Assembly: GCF_019710575.1 (NCBI RefSeq)
Contig: NZ_JAHWFK010000052.1
Coordinates: 1 to 64,000, forward strand
Source of the DNA: Paractinoplanes polyasparticus
GTDB taxonomy: Bacteria; Actinomycetota; Actinomycetes; Mycobacteriales; Micromonosporaceae
Direction of reading: 5' to 3'
DNA: 64,000 bases
In this document: positions 33,937 through 42,999 of the stretch, piece after piece
Layout: each line of letters opens with the position of its first letter
Position numbering within the stretch: position 1 is the stretch's first letter
Made by a program: the position numbers and the translations under genes
Notes under the pieces: model-generated
The model's database searches: none
What the model saw: only the letters and a program-made list of their open reading frames with translations
Told to the model about the DNA's origin: nothing

Positions 33937-35733
33937 GTGATCCGCAGCGCCACGGACGGCCCGCCCCGGTGGGCCGGGCTCAACCGTTCCGTGGTGGCGC
34001 TGGTGCTGGTCGCCGTCGTCGGGCTGGTCGGCACCGGCCTGGCCGCCCTCGCGCTGAGCCGGATCGAGCAGGACCGCCTCACCCGCGCCCTGAACCAGCG
34101 GACGTCCATCATCTCCCAGGCCATCGAGGCCGAGGTCGACCGCTACGCGACGTCGCTGATCGACCTGGCCGCCGCCATCGGCGCGCAGTCCCAGCTCGAA
34201 ACGGCCGAGTTCACCGCGATCACCGCCGCCGTCGACCGTCAGCGCCTGCCCGGCGCCACCGGTCTGGCCTTCGTGGTTCGCACCCCGCACTCAGCTGTGT
34301 CGGCACGGCAGAGCCAATGGCGGGAGCTCGGCTCGCCCGGCCTGACGTTGCGCCCGACCGGTGAGGGCACGCACCGTTTCATTGTCCTGGCCAAGTCGCT
34401 GGACGAAACGGACTCCTCGGTCGGACTGGATCTGTCGAGGTCGCCCGAGGCGGTGGAGGCGATGGACTTCGCCGAACGCGAGCGCCGGGTGGCCGTCAGC
34501 CGCACCTACCGGCTGCTCAAGGACGCCGGCCTGCCGCCCGAACAGCGCCAGCTGGGGTTCGTGTTCGTCGCTCCGGTCTACGCCGCCTCCCCCACCGCGC
34601 CCGACAACGGCCGCTTCCGCGGGTGGCTCACGCTGGGCACTCGCGGTGGCGACTTCCTGCAGGAGGCGGTGGCCGGCGCGGCCGGGGACACGGTCGCGGT
34701 CACCCTGCTCGACGGGGCCTCCGGTGATCCCATCCCGATGGCCCGATCCCAGCCGGACGCGCGGCTCGATCCCGCGGCGGGGTCGCTCGACACCACCGTG
34801 CCGGTGGCTCAGCGCAGCTGGAACCTGCGCGTCGAGGCGACCCATCGGCTGCTCGCCGGCACCGACCGCGGCCTCGACCGGATCGCGTGGCTGATCGGTC
34901 TGGTGCTCGCCGCCCTGCTGGTCGCGCTCACCGGCAGCATCGTGGGCTCCCGTGACCGGGCGCTACGACGGGTCGACGAAGCCACGGCCGCGTTGCGCAA
35001 CGACATCGCTCAGCGTGAGGAAATCGAGAAAAGGCTGCGGCAGCGCGAGACCGAGCTGGTCGGCTTCGCCGGCGTCGTGGCGCACGACCTGCGCAGCCCG
35101 CTGGCCCGCATCATGGGGTACGCCGACTTCCTGCACGAGGAGGCCTTCGACCAGCTCGACAGCACGCAGCGCGACTTCCTGGCCCGGCTGCGCAGGGGCG
35201 CCGACAACATGCGGGTGCTGATCGACGACCTGCTCGACTACGCGACCGCCGAGAACCGGCCCATGGCCACCGTCCCCGTCGATCTGCACCGCCTGGCCGA
35301 GGACGTGGCCCGCGACCGGGCCGCCGACCGGCCGGCCGCGGTCGAGGTGGGCGAGCTGCCCACCGTCTCCGGCGATCCGACGCTGCTGCGCCAGGTGCTG
35401 GACAACCTCATCGGCAACGCCATCAAGTACACACCGCCCGACCGGGAGCCCCGGGTGCGGGTCACCTGCCTGCCGGCCGAGGGCGGGCAGTGGCGGTGCG
35501 AGGTGAGCGACAACGGCATCGGCATCCCGGACCGGGACCGCGCGGCCGTGTTCGACGCGTTCACCCGGGTCGGGGGCAGCGAGAACTATCCGGGTACGGG
35601 CCTGGGGCTGGCCATCGTGCATCGCATCGTGGAGCGGCACCACGGCGACGTCGGCGTCGATGCCAACCCGTCCGGCGGCAGCGTCTTCTGGTTCACCGTC
35701 CCGGAACACTCACGAGTGCCCACGCCGCACTGA
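33937..35733 (+). CDS. CHASE-domain sensor histidine kinase
   Basis: 598 residues. First helix about 13-37, then an extracytoplasmic CHASE-like domain (about 40-300) and a second helix near 325-345, then a HAMP-less linker with a coiled coil (RREVDEAT-type heptads). HisKA has the phospho-acceptor His383 in VVAHDLRSP, and HATPase has the N-box NLIGNAIKY, G1 DNGIGIP and G2 GTGLGLAIV. It should autophosphorylate in response to a ligand bound outside the cell. The GTG start at 33937 is the best available, with GGAAA shortly before. No response regulator gene adjoins it, so it is an orphan kinase here. Confidence 0.88.
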   Translation: MIRSATDGPPRWAGLNRSVVALVLVAVVGLVGTGLAALALSRIEQDRLTRALNQRTSIISQAIEAEVDRYATSLIDLAAAIGAQSQLETAEFTAITAAVDRQRLPGATGLAFVVRTPHSAVSARQSQWRELGSPGLTLRPTGEGTHRFIVLAKSLDETDSSVGLDLSRSPEAVEAMDFAERERRVAVSRTYRLLKDAGLPPEQRQLGFVFVAPVYAASPTAPDNGRFRGWLTLGTRGGDFLQEAVAGAAGDTVAVTLLDGASGDPIPMARSQPDARLDPAAGSLDTTVPVAQRSWNLRVEATHRLLAGTDRGLDRIAWLIGLVLAALLVALTGSIVGSRDRALRRVDEATAALRNDIAQREEIEKRLRQRETELVGFAGVVAHDLRSPLARIMGYADFLHEEAFDQLDSTQRDFLARLRRGADNMRVLIDDLLDYATAENRPMATVPVDLHRLAEDVARDRAADRPAAVEVGELPTVSGDPTLLRQVLDNLIGNAIKYTPPDREPRVRVTCLPAEGGQWRCEVSDNGIGIPDRDRAAVFDAFTRVGGSENYPGTGLGLAIVHRIVERHHGDVGVDANPSGGSVFWFTVPEHSRVPTPH

Positions 35734-35754
35734 TCGCGCCCGGCACACCGGGGT

Positions 35755-35787
35755 GCGCCCCGAATCCGGTGGGCAGATCCGGGGCGC
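35755..35787. terminator. Terminator-like inverted repeat between kinase and cellulase genes
   Basis: GCGCCCCG (35755-35762) pairs with CGGGGCGC (35780-35787) around a 17-base loop. It lies 22 bases after the kinase stop and 13 bases from the convergent cellulase stop, so it can serve both. Confidence 0.5.
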
Positions 35788-35799
35788 GCCCTCAGTGGG

Positions 35800-37761
35800 T
35801 CAGGCGAGCGTGCAACTCAGTGCCGGGGTGGCTGCCGCCCCGGAACCGATCAGGCCGAACGACGTGCTGGCGCTCACGGCCAGAGCGCCGTTGTGGTCGG
35901 CGTTGCGCACGGTCACGGCCGGGGTGGTCAGCACGCCGTTCCACACGGAGCCGACCGTGGTGCCGCTCGGGTACGTCCAGGCCACGGTCCACCGGCTGCC
36001 GGCGGTGGTGCCGGTGTTGCGTACGGTGACCTCGGCCTGGAAGCCCCCGGTCCACGAGGTGGTGGTCCGGTACGTGGCGGAACAGCCCTGATCGGGGCCG
36101 GTGCCGCCGCCCGCCGTGGTCGTCACGGTGCGTCCGGTCGAGGCCGCCGAGACGTTACCGGCCGCATCGCGAGCGCGGACACTGAACGTGTAGGCGGTCG
36201 ACGCGGTCAGCCCCGTGGCGTTGTAGGTCGTGCCCGACACGGTCGCGACGACCGACCCGTCCCGCAGGACGTCGTACGCCGTCACCCCGACGTTGTCGGT
36301 CGAGGCGGCCCAGCTCAGGGTCGCCCCGGTCGCCGTCACCGCGGTCGCGGTGGGCTGACCCGGCACGCTCGGCGCCGCGGTGTCGCCCTCGCCGCCGCCG
36401 TCGCTGTAACGCTGGCCCAGGCTGATGCCGGTCGTGCTGCCCGCCCCGCCCAGCGGCGTCTCGTGGTCGAGGCTCACGAACTTGCCGCCGTGCTGCCACA
36501 GCGCCGGCTTGAGCAGCGCGTACTTCTGCTCGTCCCAGGTCTTCCAGTCGTCCAGCAGCAGGCCGCCGGTGTCGCCCGAGTTCGGGTTGAGCACCCAGAA
36601 CGTCTGGTGCAGCTTGTTCTCGACGATCAGGTCGCGCAGCGCGGTCATCCACTTGTCCTGCCGCTCGTCCTGCCCGAGGCGGCCGCCCCACTCGCCGATC
36701 AGCAGCGGCGCGGTGCCGTTCTCGTGCAGGTAGAACCAGTTCGGCCGCCACACGTCGTTGGTCAGCGAGGCCTTGTCGAACGGCTTGTCGAACCACGGCT
36801 GATTGAACACGAGCGGGCCGTAGTCGTGCGGCGAGTAGACGAGCTGGTCCTGGTTCGCCCCCAGGTTGATCGGATGATCCTTGACGCCGCGCAGGTTGCC
36901 GCCCCACCAGTTGTAGTAGTAGTTGGGCGACAGGTCGGGGTTCGTGTTCGGCGAGCTCCAGGTCTTGCCCTCGCGCGGGTAGACCTCGTTGCCCTCGACC
37001 AGGATCAGCACGTCGGGGTTGATGGCGAGGATCCGGCGGGCCGCGACCTCGGCGGTGTTCTTCCAGTTGTCGATGTCGGTCGAGTTGTCCCACTTGGCGC
37101 GGGTGGTGTCGTTGGCCGTACCGTGCGGCTCGTTCTTGAGATCGAAGGCGACGACCGTGTCGTTGGTCCTCCAGCGGGTCGCGGCCCATTCCCAGGCTTG
37201 GTAGTAGAGCTCCGGCGTGACCGAGCCCTTGTACCAGACCGGGTGGATGTGCCCGGAGTTGTCGGCCTCGGCCGAGTGCACGTCGAGCAGAACCTTGATC
37301 CCGTACGTCTCACAGAGGTCCAGCCAGTACTCGAAGATCTCGAGACTGTCGAGGCCGGCCAGCTCCGGGTTGGCGTACGTGTTGACGTTGGGCGCCGCGG
37401 CCTGGCCGTTCTTCCACTCCAGCAGCAGCTGGGTCGAGATCGGCACCCGGACGATGTTGATGCCGCGCTCGGACATCGACCGGGTGATCTCGGTGATGTT
37501 GGCCGACCAGAGACCGTGGAAGACGCGCTCGGACGCGTTGAAGCCGAACCAGTTGACGCCGGTGAGCCAGACCGGGTTGCCGGCGGCGTCGACGATCTGG
37601 TTGCCGCTCACGTGCAGCCAGTCGGAACCGGGAGCCGCGGCAGCCGCCCTTGCCGGGGCCTTTGCGGCGGAGTGGGTGGCGGCCGAGGCGGCGACGGCCG
37701 GCAGCGCGAGGGTAAGGCCCAGCAACACGGCCAGGCAGGTGGTCATTCGAGTACGGAACAC
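35800..37761 (-). CDS. Secreted GH5 endoglucanase with FN3 and CBM2 domains
   Basis: 653 residues. Signal peptide to about residue 30, then a GH5 TIM barrel (about 45-430) with the acid/base Glu211 in FDLKNEPHG and nucleophile Glu357 in LIGEWGG. A linker leads to a fibronectin III module (about 455-545) and a family 2 cellulose-binding module (about 553-653) with the usual terminal cysteines and conserved Trp residues. It should cleave beta-1,4-glucan outside the cell. The GTG start at 37761 follows GGGAG. A CebR-type operator lies 54 bases upstream, so repression lifted by cellobiose is likely. Confidence 0.94.
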   Translation of the reverse strand: MFRTRMTTCLAVLLGLTLALPAVAASAATHSAAKAPARAAAAAPGSDWLHVSGNQIVDAAGNPVWLTGVNWFGFNASERVFHGLWSANITEITRSMSERGINIVRVPISTQLLLEWKNGQAAAPNVNTYANPELAGLDSLEIFEYWLDLCETYGIKVLLDVHSAEADNSGHIHPVWYKGSVTPELYYQAWEWAATRWRTNDTVVAFDLKNEPHGTANDTTRAKWDNSTDIDNWKNTAEVAARRILAINPDVLILVEGNEVYPREGKTWSSPNTNPDLSPNYYYNWWGGNLRGVKDHPINLGANQDQLVYSPHDYGPLVFNQPWFDKPFDKASLTNDVWRPNWFYLHENGTAPLLIGEWGGRLGQDERQDKWMTALRDLIVENKLHQTFWVLNPNSGDTGGLLLDDWKTWDEQKYALLKPALWQHGGKFVSLDHETPLGGAGSTTGISLGQRYSDGGGEGDTAAPSVPGQPTATAVTATGATLSWAASTDNVGVTAYDVLRDGSVVATVSGTTYNATGLTASTAYTFSVRARDAAGNVSAASTGRTVTTTAGGGTGPDQGCSATYRTTTSWTGGFQAEVTVRNTGTTAGSRWTVAWTYPSGTTVGSVWNGVLTTPAVTVRNADHNGALAVSASTSFGLIGSGAAATPALSCTLA

Positions 37762-37814
37762 ATGTACTCCCGGGGATCGGAGTCGGTGTGGGAGCAGGCT
37801 GCGGAAGCGGACGC

Positions 37815-37828
37815 TGGGAGCGCTCCCA
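37815..37828. promoter_or_regulatory. CebR-type operator (14-bp palindrome)
   Basis: TGGGAGCGCTCCCA is an exact match to the operator of the actinobacterial LacI-family repressor CebR, which controls cellulose-use genes and is released by cellobiose. It lies 54 bases upstream of the cellulase start, and 111 bases upstream of the divergent VOC gene. No cebR gene is in the window. Confidence 0.9.
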
Positions 37829-37938
37829 ATCGACAGTATTCAATCCGCCGCTCTGCAAGGCAAGACCGGCGTTCCCCGGGTACGCACCAGGGACCGACCC
37901 TGGGGCGAGGCCGGCCCCCCGCGGGAGAGCCTGAGGAC

Positions 37939-38379
37939 ATGACAATCAACTACCGCTTCGAGGTCACCGTCCTGCCCGTGTCCGACGTCGACCGGTCCAA
38001 GGAGTTCTACGAGACCCTGGGCTGGCGCCTGGACGCCGACTTCCCCATCAACGACAGCCTGCGGATCGTCCAGCTGACCCCGCCCGGCTCGAAGGCGTCC
38101 ATCCAGTTCGGCGTGGGCCTGACCGCCGCCCCCGCCGGCTCCTCCCAGGACCTGATGCTGATCGTCGACGACATCGAGGAAGCCCGCCACGACCTGCTGA
38201 GCCGAGGCATCAAGATCAGCGAAACCTGGCACGGCCTGCGCGGCCTCGACACGAGCACCCGCCGCCCCGGCCCCGACCCCGACGGCCGCTCGTACGGCAG
38301 CTACGCCTCCTTCACCGACCCCGACGGCAACGGCTGGCTCCTGCAACAGGTGACCGAACGCCTCCCCAACCGCGACTGA
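37939..38379 (+). CDS. VOC (glyoxalase/dioxygenase-fold) family protein
   Basis: 146 residues with the beta-alpha-beta-beta-beta repeats of the vicinal oxygen chelate fold: VTVLPVSDVDRSKEFYETLGW at the start and SFTDPDGNGWLLQQV at the end. The late DPDGN and the central region resemble glyoxalase/bleomycin-resistance relatives; the substrate is unknown. ATG 37939 follows GAGG. It shares the intergenic region and CebR operator with the divergent cellulase gene, and lies upstream of a second CebR-like palindrome, but a catabolic role is not evident. Confidence 0.88.
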   Translation: MTINYRFEVTVLPVSDVDRSKEFYETLGWRLDADFPINDSLRIVQLTPPGSKASIQFGVGLTAAPAGSSQDLMLIVDDIEEARHDLLSRGIKISETWHGLRGLDTSTRRPGPDPDGRSYGSYASFTDPDGNGWLLQQVTERLPNRD

Positions 38380-38411
38380 TCGACAGATCTCACTACAACA
38401 CGTATGGTGCA

Positions 38412-38439
38412 GGGTCGATGGGAGCGCTCCCATCGACCC
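38412..38439. promoter_or_regulatory. 28-bp perfect palindrome containing a CebR operator core
   Basis: The core TGGGAGCGCTCCCA (38419-38432) is the same 14-mer as upstream of the cellulase. Here the symmetry extends by seven bases on each side (GGGTCGA and TCGACCC), so 28 bases read the same on both strands. It ends 25 bases before the ATG at 38465, a place where a bound repressor would block transcription. This suggests that the following lipoprotein belongs to the cellulose/cellobiose regulon. Confidence 0.85.
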
Positions 38440-38464
38440 AACCTCGTCCCCGGAGGCCCCCACC

Positions 38465-39244
38465 ATGCACCCCACCCACCCCCAGTCCCGACACACGCCG
38501 ACCCCCGGGCCCAGCGCCACCCCCCGCGCACCGGAACCCCTGCCTGCCACCGGCGCCCCGACGCCCATGCCGGCAACCCGCGCCCTCAGGCCCCTGGCCG
38601 CCGCCAGCACTCCCGGACCCATGCCTGCCAGCGGCGCCTGTGGGCCCGTGTCCGCCGCCGGCACCCGCCGGCCTATGCCTGCCAGCCGCGCCTCCGGGCC
38701 CATGTCCTTCGCCGGCAGCCGCGGACCCATGCTTCGCAGCCGCGCCTCCAAGCCCATGCCTGGGCCCCGCAGAGCGCCGCTGGGCCGCCTCCTCCGGTCT
38801 ATCGCGGTGCTCGGTGTTTTGTCAGCCGCCGCGGCCTGCGGAACCGTCCAGTCCCCCAGCACCGCCACCGGAACCTCGAGCGCCCCAGCCCCCGCCCCCA
38901 CCGCCCCCGCCGCGATCCGCAGCACCTGCGAGGCCTTGGGCCAGGCGTACCAGAAGAACATGGCTCCCCTCGCCGAGGCCCTGACCAAGTTCGTGTCCGA
39001 CCGCACCACGATCGCCACCGCCCAGCAGTCCCTGGCCTCGTTCGCCACCGCAGTCCAGGAGGCAACGGCGGCCAGCGCCGACCCCGACCTGAAGTCAGCG
39101 GGCAAGAAGGCCGCCACCCAGATGCACGCCAAGTCCACCGACGCCAAGTTCTTCGGCACCATCAAGACCCCGAAGGACGTCGAGAAGACCCTCGGCGCCA
39201 CCCTGACCGGCTGGCTCTCCCCGGTGACCTCCCGCTGTTCCTGA
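38465..39244 (+). CDS. Lipoprotein with unusual repeat-built N-terminal extension
   Basis: The reading frame from ATG 38465 (GGAGG eight bases before it) codes 259 residues. The first 105 are low-complexity and consist mainly of four 18-residue repeats rich in Pro, Met, Ala, Ser and Arg (residues 34-105). Only then come a basic-hydrophobic signal (LLRSIAVLGVLSAAAAC) with a lipobox cysteine at 125 and a mature domain of about 115 residues with helix-rich character and two cysteines at C139 and near the C-terminus. An internal start at ATG 38756 would give a normal 162-residue lipoprotein but has no ribosome site. Which start is used decides whether the repeats are protein or leader RNA. Mature function unknown; its regulation seems cellobiose-linked. 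Confidence 0.7.
   Translation: MHPTHPQSRHTPTPGPSATPRAPEPLPATGAPTPMPATRALRPLAAASTPGPMPASGACGPVSAAGTRRPMPASRASGPMSFAGSRGPMLRSRASKPMPGPRRAPLGRLLRSIAVLGVLSAAAACGTVQSPSTATGTSSAPAPAPTAPAAIRSTCEALGQAYQKNMAPLAEALTKFVSDRTTIATAQQSLASFATAVQEATAASADPDLKSAGKKAATQMHAKSTDAKFFGTIKTPKDVEKTLGATLTGWLSPVTSRCS
38564..38779 (+). repeat. Four degenerate 54-bp tandem repeats
   Basis: Codons 34-105 of the preceding gene form four units of 18 residues, starting PMPATRAL, PMPASGAC, PMPASRAS and PMLRSRAS. The DNA repeats the pattern CCCATGCCTGCCAGC with drift in each unit. The period is an exact multiple of three, so reading frame is kept. Confidence 0.7.
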
Positions 39245-39320
39245 CGCCACTTGAAGTCGATCACTTCGGCGTATTGGTGAAGCCTGGCATGGTGGGACAG
39301 GGACGGGCTCAGCGCAGCAC

Positions 39321-39403
39321 GGCGCGGCGCGGCAGGGCCTCAGCGTGGCGGAGCGAGACCGGGCGCGGCGCGGCTCGGCGAGATCGGGCTCGGCGCGGCG
39401 CGG
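39321..39403. repeat. GGCGCGGCGCGG simple-repeat tract between convergent genes
   Basis: The 12-mer GGCGCGGCGCGG occurs three times (39321-39332, 39362-39373 and 39392-39403), with related GCTCGGCG units between. The tract lies in the 159-base gap between the lipoprotein and efflux pump stops. I see no gene in it and no clean terminator hairpin. Confidence 0.6.
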
Positions 39404-41161
39404 TCAGCGGGAAGGACCCGCCGTGTCGGCCCTCGGAGCGGAATCACCAGCATCGGACCCCGTCGCTCGCGGAAGACGTGGCTCCAACGCGGGCCCGGCG
39501 GCGGACGGCTCAGTGGGAGCCTGCTCGGCGGCTTCCTCCTCCAGGGCGTTCACCCCGGCTTTCGTACGCAGGGGAAGCTCGGGAAGGAGCAGGAAGACCA
39601 GCAGGCCCAAGGCCATCACGCCGGCCGCGATCAGGAAGATCATGTCCATCGAGTCGGAGAAGCCGGCCTTGAACGGGTAGGCGAGCACCGGGTTCACGTG
39701 GTTGAGGAACGACGTGTCGTTGAGGGGGGCCGAGCCGCTGCCTTGCAGGGCTTCGATGACCGGCCGGTTGGCGGGGTCGGCCGCTACGGCCGGGTCGGTC
39801 ACGGCCTGTTGGAAGGCGGGCCCGGCCGTCCGGAACTGGGTGGCGATGTTGCCGCCGACCGTGGAGAACAGCAGGGACAGGAACAGCGCTGTGCCTGCGG
39901 TGGCGCCCATCTGGCGGAAGAAGGTGGCCGAGGAGGTGGCGACTCCGATCTCCCGCGGGGACATCGCGTTCTGCACGGCGAGCGTGATCGGTTGCAGGAT
40001 CAGACCCAGGCCCAGGCCGAGTACGGCCATGTAGATGCCGGTCTGCCAGAACGGGGTGGCCACACCGATCAGGTGGATCAGGTAGAGGCCGATCGCGGCC
40101 AGCCCGGCGCCCAGGACCGGGAAGATCTTGTAGCGGCCGGTGCGGCTGATGAGTTGGCCGGCGACGATCGAGCCGACCATCAGGCCCGCGGTGAGCGGCA
40201 GCAGTTGCAGGCCCGATTCGGTGGGGGTGGCGCCTCGTACGATCTGCAGGTAGAGGGGCAGCAGGGCGAGCCCGCCGAACATGCCGAGGCCGACGATGAA
40301 CCCGCCGACGGCGGTCAGGCTGAAGGTGCGGTTGTTGAAGAACCGCAGTGGGATCAGCGCGTCCTCGCCCATCCGCTTCTCGGCCCACACGAACAGGCCG
40401 ATGCCCAGGGCGCCGACAGCGAACGCGACCACGGCCCGCGGCGAGCCCCAGCCCCATTCGCGGCCCTGCTCGGCCACCGTGAGCAGCGGCACCAGACCGA
40501 CACAGAGCCAGATCGCGCCCCACCAGTCGATGCGGTGCTCCCGGCGCGCCTGGTCGATGCGCAGCACCTTGGCCACCACGACCAGGGCGAGGATGCCGAT
40601 CGGCACGTTGATCAGGAACACCCAGCGCCAGCCGGTGATGCCCAGGATGCTCGGGGCGCCGGCGAAGAAGCCGCCGATCACCGGGCCGATCACGCTCGAC
40701 GTGCCGAAGACGGCGAGGAAGTAGCCCTGGTAGCGGGCGCGCTCGCGGGGCGGCACGATGTCGCCGATGATGGCCAGCGCCAGCGAGAACAGTCCGCCCG
40801 CGCCCAGTCCCTGGAAGGCGCGGAAGCCGGCCAGCTGGTACATCGACGTCGCGAAGGAGCTCGCCGCCGAGCCGACCACGAAGATCGCGATCGCGGCCAG
40901 GAAGAACTTCTTGCGGCCGTAGATGTCGGAGAGCTTGCCGTACAGCGGCGTCGAGATCGTCGCCGTGATCAGGTAGGCGGTGGTGACCCAGGCCTGCGCG
41001 CTGAGGCCGTGCAGGTCGTCGCCGATGGTACGGATGGCGGAGGCGACGATGGTCTGGTCGAGGGAGGCCAGGAACAGGCCGAGCATCAGGCCACCGAGGA
41101 CCTGGAGCACCTGGCGGTGGGTGAGCCCGGGCGGGGCGGTGGGTGCGGTGACTGCGCTCAT
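39404..41161 (-). CDS. DHA2-family (EmrB/QacA) drug efflux MFS transporter
   Basis: 585 residues with fourteen hydrophobic helices, the DHA2 number. Motif A is seen in YLITATISTPLYGKLSDIYGRKK, the antiporter motif C region in GLGAGGLFSLALAIIGD and the first helix carries LASLDQTIVASAIRTIG with the family Asp. It should expel cationic or lipophilic compounds using protons. The C-terminal tail of about 65 residues is acidic, cytoplasmic and unusual in length. The ATG at 41161 has only a weak GGCGGGG before it. No TetR-type regulator adjoins it. Confidence 0.92.
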   Translation of the reverse strand: MSAVTAPTAPPGLTHRQVLQVLGGLMLGLFLASLDQTIVASAIRTIGDDLHGLSAQAWVTTAYLITATISTPLYGKLSDIYGRKKFFLAAIAIFVVGSAASSFATSMYQLAGFRAFQGLGAGGLFSLALAIIGDIVPPRERARYQGYFLAVFGTSSVIGPVIGGFFAGAPSILGITGWRWVFLINVPIGILALVVVAKVLRIDQARREHRIDWWGAIWLCVGLVPLLTVAEQGREWGWGSPRAVVAFAVGALGIGLFVWAEKRMGEDALIPLRFFNNRTFSLTAVGGFIVGLGMFGGLALLPLYLQIVRGATPTESGLQLLPLTAGLMVGSIVAGQLISRTGRYKIFPVLGAGLAAIGLYLIHLIGVATPFWQTGIYMAVLGLGLGLILQPITLAVQNAMSPREIGVATSSATFFRQMGATAGTALFLSLLFSTVGGNIATQFRTAGPAFQQAVTDPAVAADPANRPVIEALQGSGSAPLNDTSFLNHVNPVLAYPFKAGFSDSMDMIFLIAAGVMALGLLVFLLLPELPLRTKAGVNALEEEAAEQAPTEPSAAGPALEPRLPRATGSDAGDSAPRADTAGPSR

Positions 41162-41238
41162 GACCCCGCCACTACCCATCGCGCACGCCCGGATCCGGAA
41201 AGCGGGACGGCCGTCACGTGCGACGGTCGTCACGGCCT

Positions 41239-42792
41239 CTACAGGGGCAGTGTCCGGCCGACGAGGTTGAGAGCCTCTTCCGCCCAGGCCAGCACCTTCA
41301 GCCCGGAGCCGACGTTCTGCGGCGGATGGCTGACCAGGGTGTCGCGGCGCAGCAGCCGGGCGAAGTCCACGGTGACCGGGTCGGGGCGGACCGAGCCGTC
41401 GGGCCGGTGGAACACGACGCCGGCGCGGCGCATGACCCGGATCAGCTCCTGGGCGATGATGCCGTAGCCGACGGTGGTCGGGTGGACGCCGTCGAGCGAG
41501 AACAGGCCGCCGCCGGCCCGGCCGCCGCGGCCGTCCGCGGTCAGGAAGCCCGAGGTGAGCGGGGGGTCCAGGGCGGCCAGGCCGTTGGGCATCGGGTAGG
41601 GGGTCCACCAGGACGGCCGGGCGTTCGGGTCCTCGGCGTAGCGCCGGTCGGCCAGCCGGTCGAGCACTCCGGCCAGGTCGAGCAGGTACCAGTCGGCGCC
41701 CTCCTTGCGGGCGTCCCACACCAGGGCGGTGATGGCCTCGTTGTACTGGTCGATCGCGCTGTCCACGGCCCGGGCCTGTTCGGCCGTGATGTGCGGGTGC
41801 CGCCGCTGGTCGAAGGCGCGGTCCGAGATCCACGGGCGGGTGTAGTACGGGTAGTAGCGCGAGCCCGGCTCGACCTTGGACCCCACACCGTGGCAGATCG
41901 GCGCGATCGTCACGTGCGGCACCGTGCACCAGATGACGTGCCGCGCCTTGATCCCGCGGACCCGCTGGTCGACCTCGGCCAGTTCGGAACGGAAGTGCTC
42001 GGGGTGCCAGACGGTGTAGTCGCCCTTGCGGTCGAGGTCGTCGTAGCCCTCGCCGCTCCACCGGACCTCCAGGTCGACGACCGAGCGCAGCGCGTTGTTG
42101 CTGCCGAGAAAGACGACCAGGGTCTCGATGCCGTGCTCGCCGCCCTCGTCGCCGAGTTCCGCGGCGAGGTCGAAGACGGTCCGGCCCCGGCCGGCCACCG
42201 GCAGCGTCGGATAGAGGCGCAGCGCGGCCCGCTCGGTGTGGTTCTCCACGCCCTGCTTGACGAAGCCGTCCGTCGGCGCCTGGATCCGGGCCAGGAAGCC
42301 GTCGACGGTCTGGTCGAGCGCGTCGCGCAGGTCCCAGCCGTACATGGCCAGGTTGTGCGGGATGCCGGTGGACTGGGGCACCGGCGAGCCGGGGCCGCGC
42401 TCCCAGTAGTCCTCGAGCACGTCCATCCACTGCCGCGCGGTGAACAAGGCGAGCGGCACCTCGAGCGGGTTCAGGCTGGGGCCGTGACGGCGTTCGAGCT
42501 CGCGGAACAGCAGCTCGGCGTTGAACGGCAGGCCGCCCGGGCCCGAGTACTGCGGGCGGCGGAACTGATCGAGCCAGCCGAGCTCGTGGGCGACGACGGC
42601 CGGCGCCGACAGGTCGGTCTGATACACCGCGCCGCTCTGGAAGCCGTGGAACAAAGAGTCGCCGATGGTGACCAGGCGGTGCGGCGGCGATCCGCTTCGA
42701 TCGACCGGCACGTCGATGCCGAGGGTGGGGTCCTCGACCGGCATCCGGGCCTGGGGAGTGATGTCGACGCCGGCCGGAACTTTCGTGGTCAT
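41239..42792 (-). CDS. SGNH/GDSL hydrolase family protein
   Basis: 517 residues, long for the family. Block I is VTIGDSLFHG (Ser46), block III-like GSNNALRS holds the oxyanion Asn, and block V is FSLDGVHPTTVGYGI with the catalytic Asp and His. It should be an esterase or acyl-hydrolase. No signal peptide follows the ATG at 42792, which is led by AAGGGGA, so it is predicted cytoplasmic. An upstream in-frame extension of 60 codons is open but lacks a ribosome site. A 12-bp palindrome lies just before the start. It is divergent from the metzincin-like gene. Confidence 0.88.
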   Translation of the reverse strand: MTTKVPAGVDITPQARMPVEDPTLGIDVPVDRSGSPPHRLVTIGDSLFHGFQSGAVYQTDLSAPAVVAHELGWLDQFRRPQYSGPGGLPFNAELLFRELERRHGPSLNPLEVPLALFTARQWMDVLEDYWERGPGSPVPQSTGIPHNLAMYGWDLRDALDQTVDGFLARIQAPTDGFVKQGVENHTERAALRLYPTLPVAGRGRTVFDLAAELGDEGGEHGIETLVVFLGSNNALRSVVDLEVRWSGEGYDDLDRKGDYTVWHPEHFRSELAEVDQRVRGIKARHVIWCTVPHVTIAPICHGVGSKVEPGSRYYPYYTRPWISDRAFDQRRHPHITAEQARAVDSAIDQYNEAITALVWDARKEGADWYLLDLAGVLDRLADRRYAEDPNARPSWWTPYPMPNGLAALDPPLTSGFLTADGRGGRAGGGLFSLDGVHPTTVGYGIIAQELIRVMRRAGVVFHRPDGSVRPDPVTVDFARLLRRDTLVSHPPQNVGSGLKVLAWAEEALNLVGRTLPL

Positions 42793-42812
42793 GGCTGTCC
42801 CCTTCGGAAGAA

Positions 42813-42824
42813 GAATGGCCATTC
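42813..42824. promoter_or_regulatory. 12-bp palindrome upstream of SGNH hydrolase
   Basis: GAATGGCCATTC is a perfect palindrome 20 bases before the SGNH hydrolase ATG and 175 bases before the divergent protease gene. Its symmetry and place suggest an operator. The rest of the 207-base divergent gap is less GC-rich and should hold both promoters; no confident -35/-10 pair was found. Confidence 0.4.
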
Positions 42825-42999
42825 CAGGCTGGATTCCGGGCGGCAATCCGTCGTCTGCCTCACGGCGTAAGCGAATAGGCGGAGAAGATCGCCTTTCTGC
42901 GTCGCTGATCCGACATTCGAAATCAGCGGTAATGCGGACGAGAAAAGCGACGCACGCGAGCAGGATCGGCATCGATGTACCGCTTGAGAGGTGGGGAAC

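Noticed and set aside
38564..38779. CRISPR-like array
   Set aside because: The 54-bp units are contiguous and in frame, with no constant repeat and variable spacer pattern. The 30-bp units at 56171-56320 are likewise coding tandem repeats. No CRISPR array or cas gene was seen.
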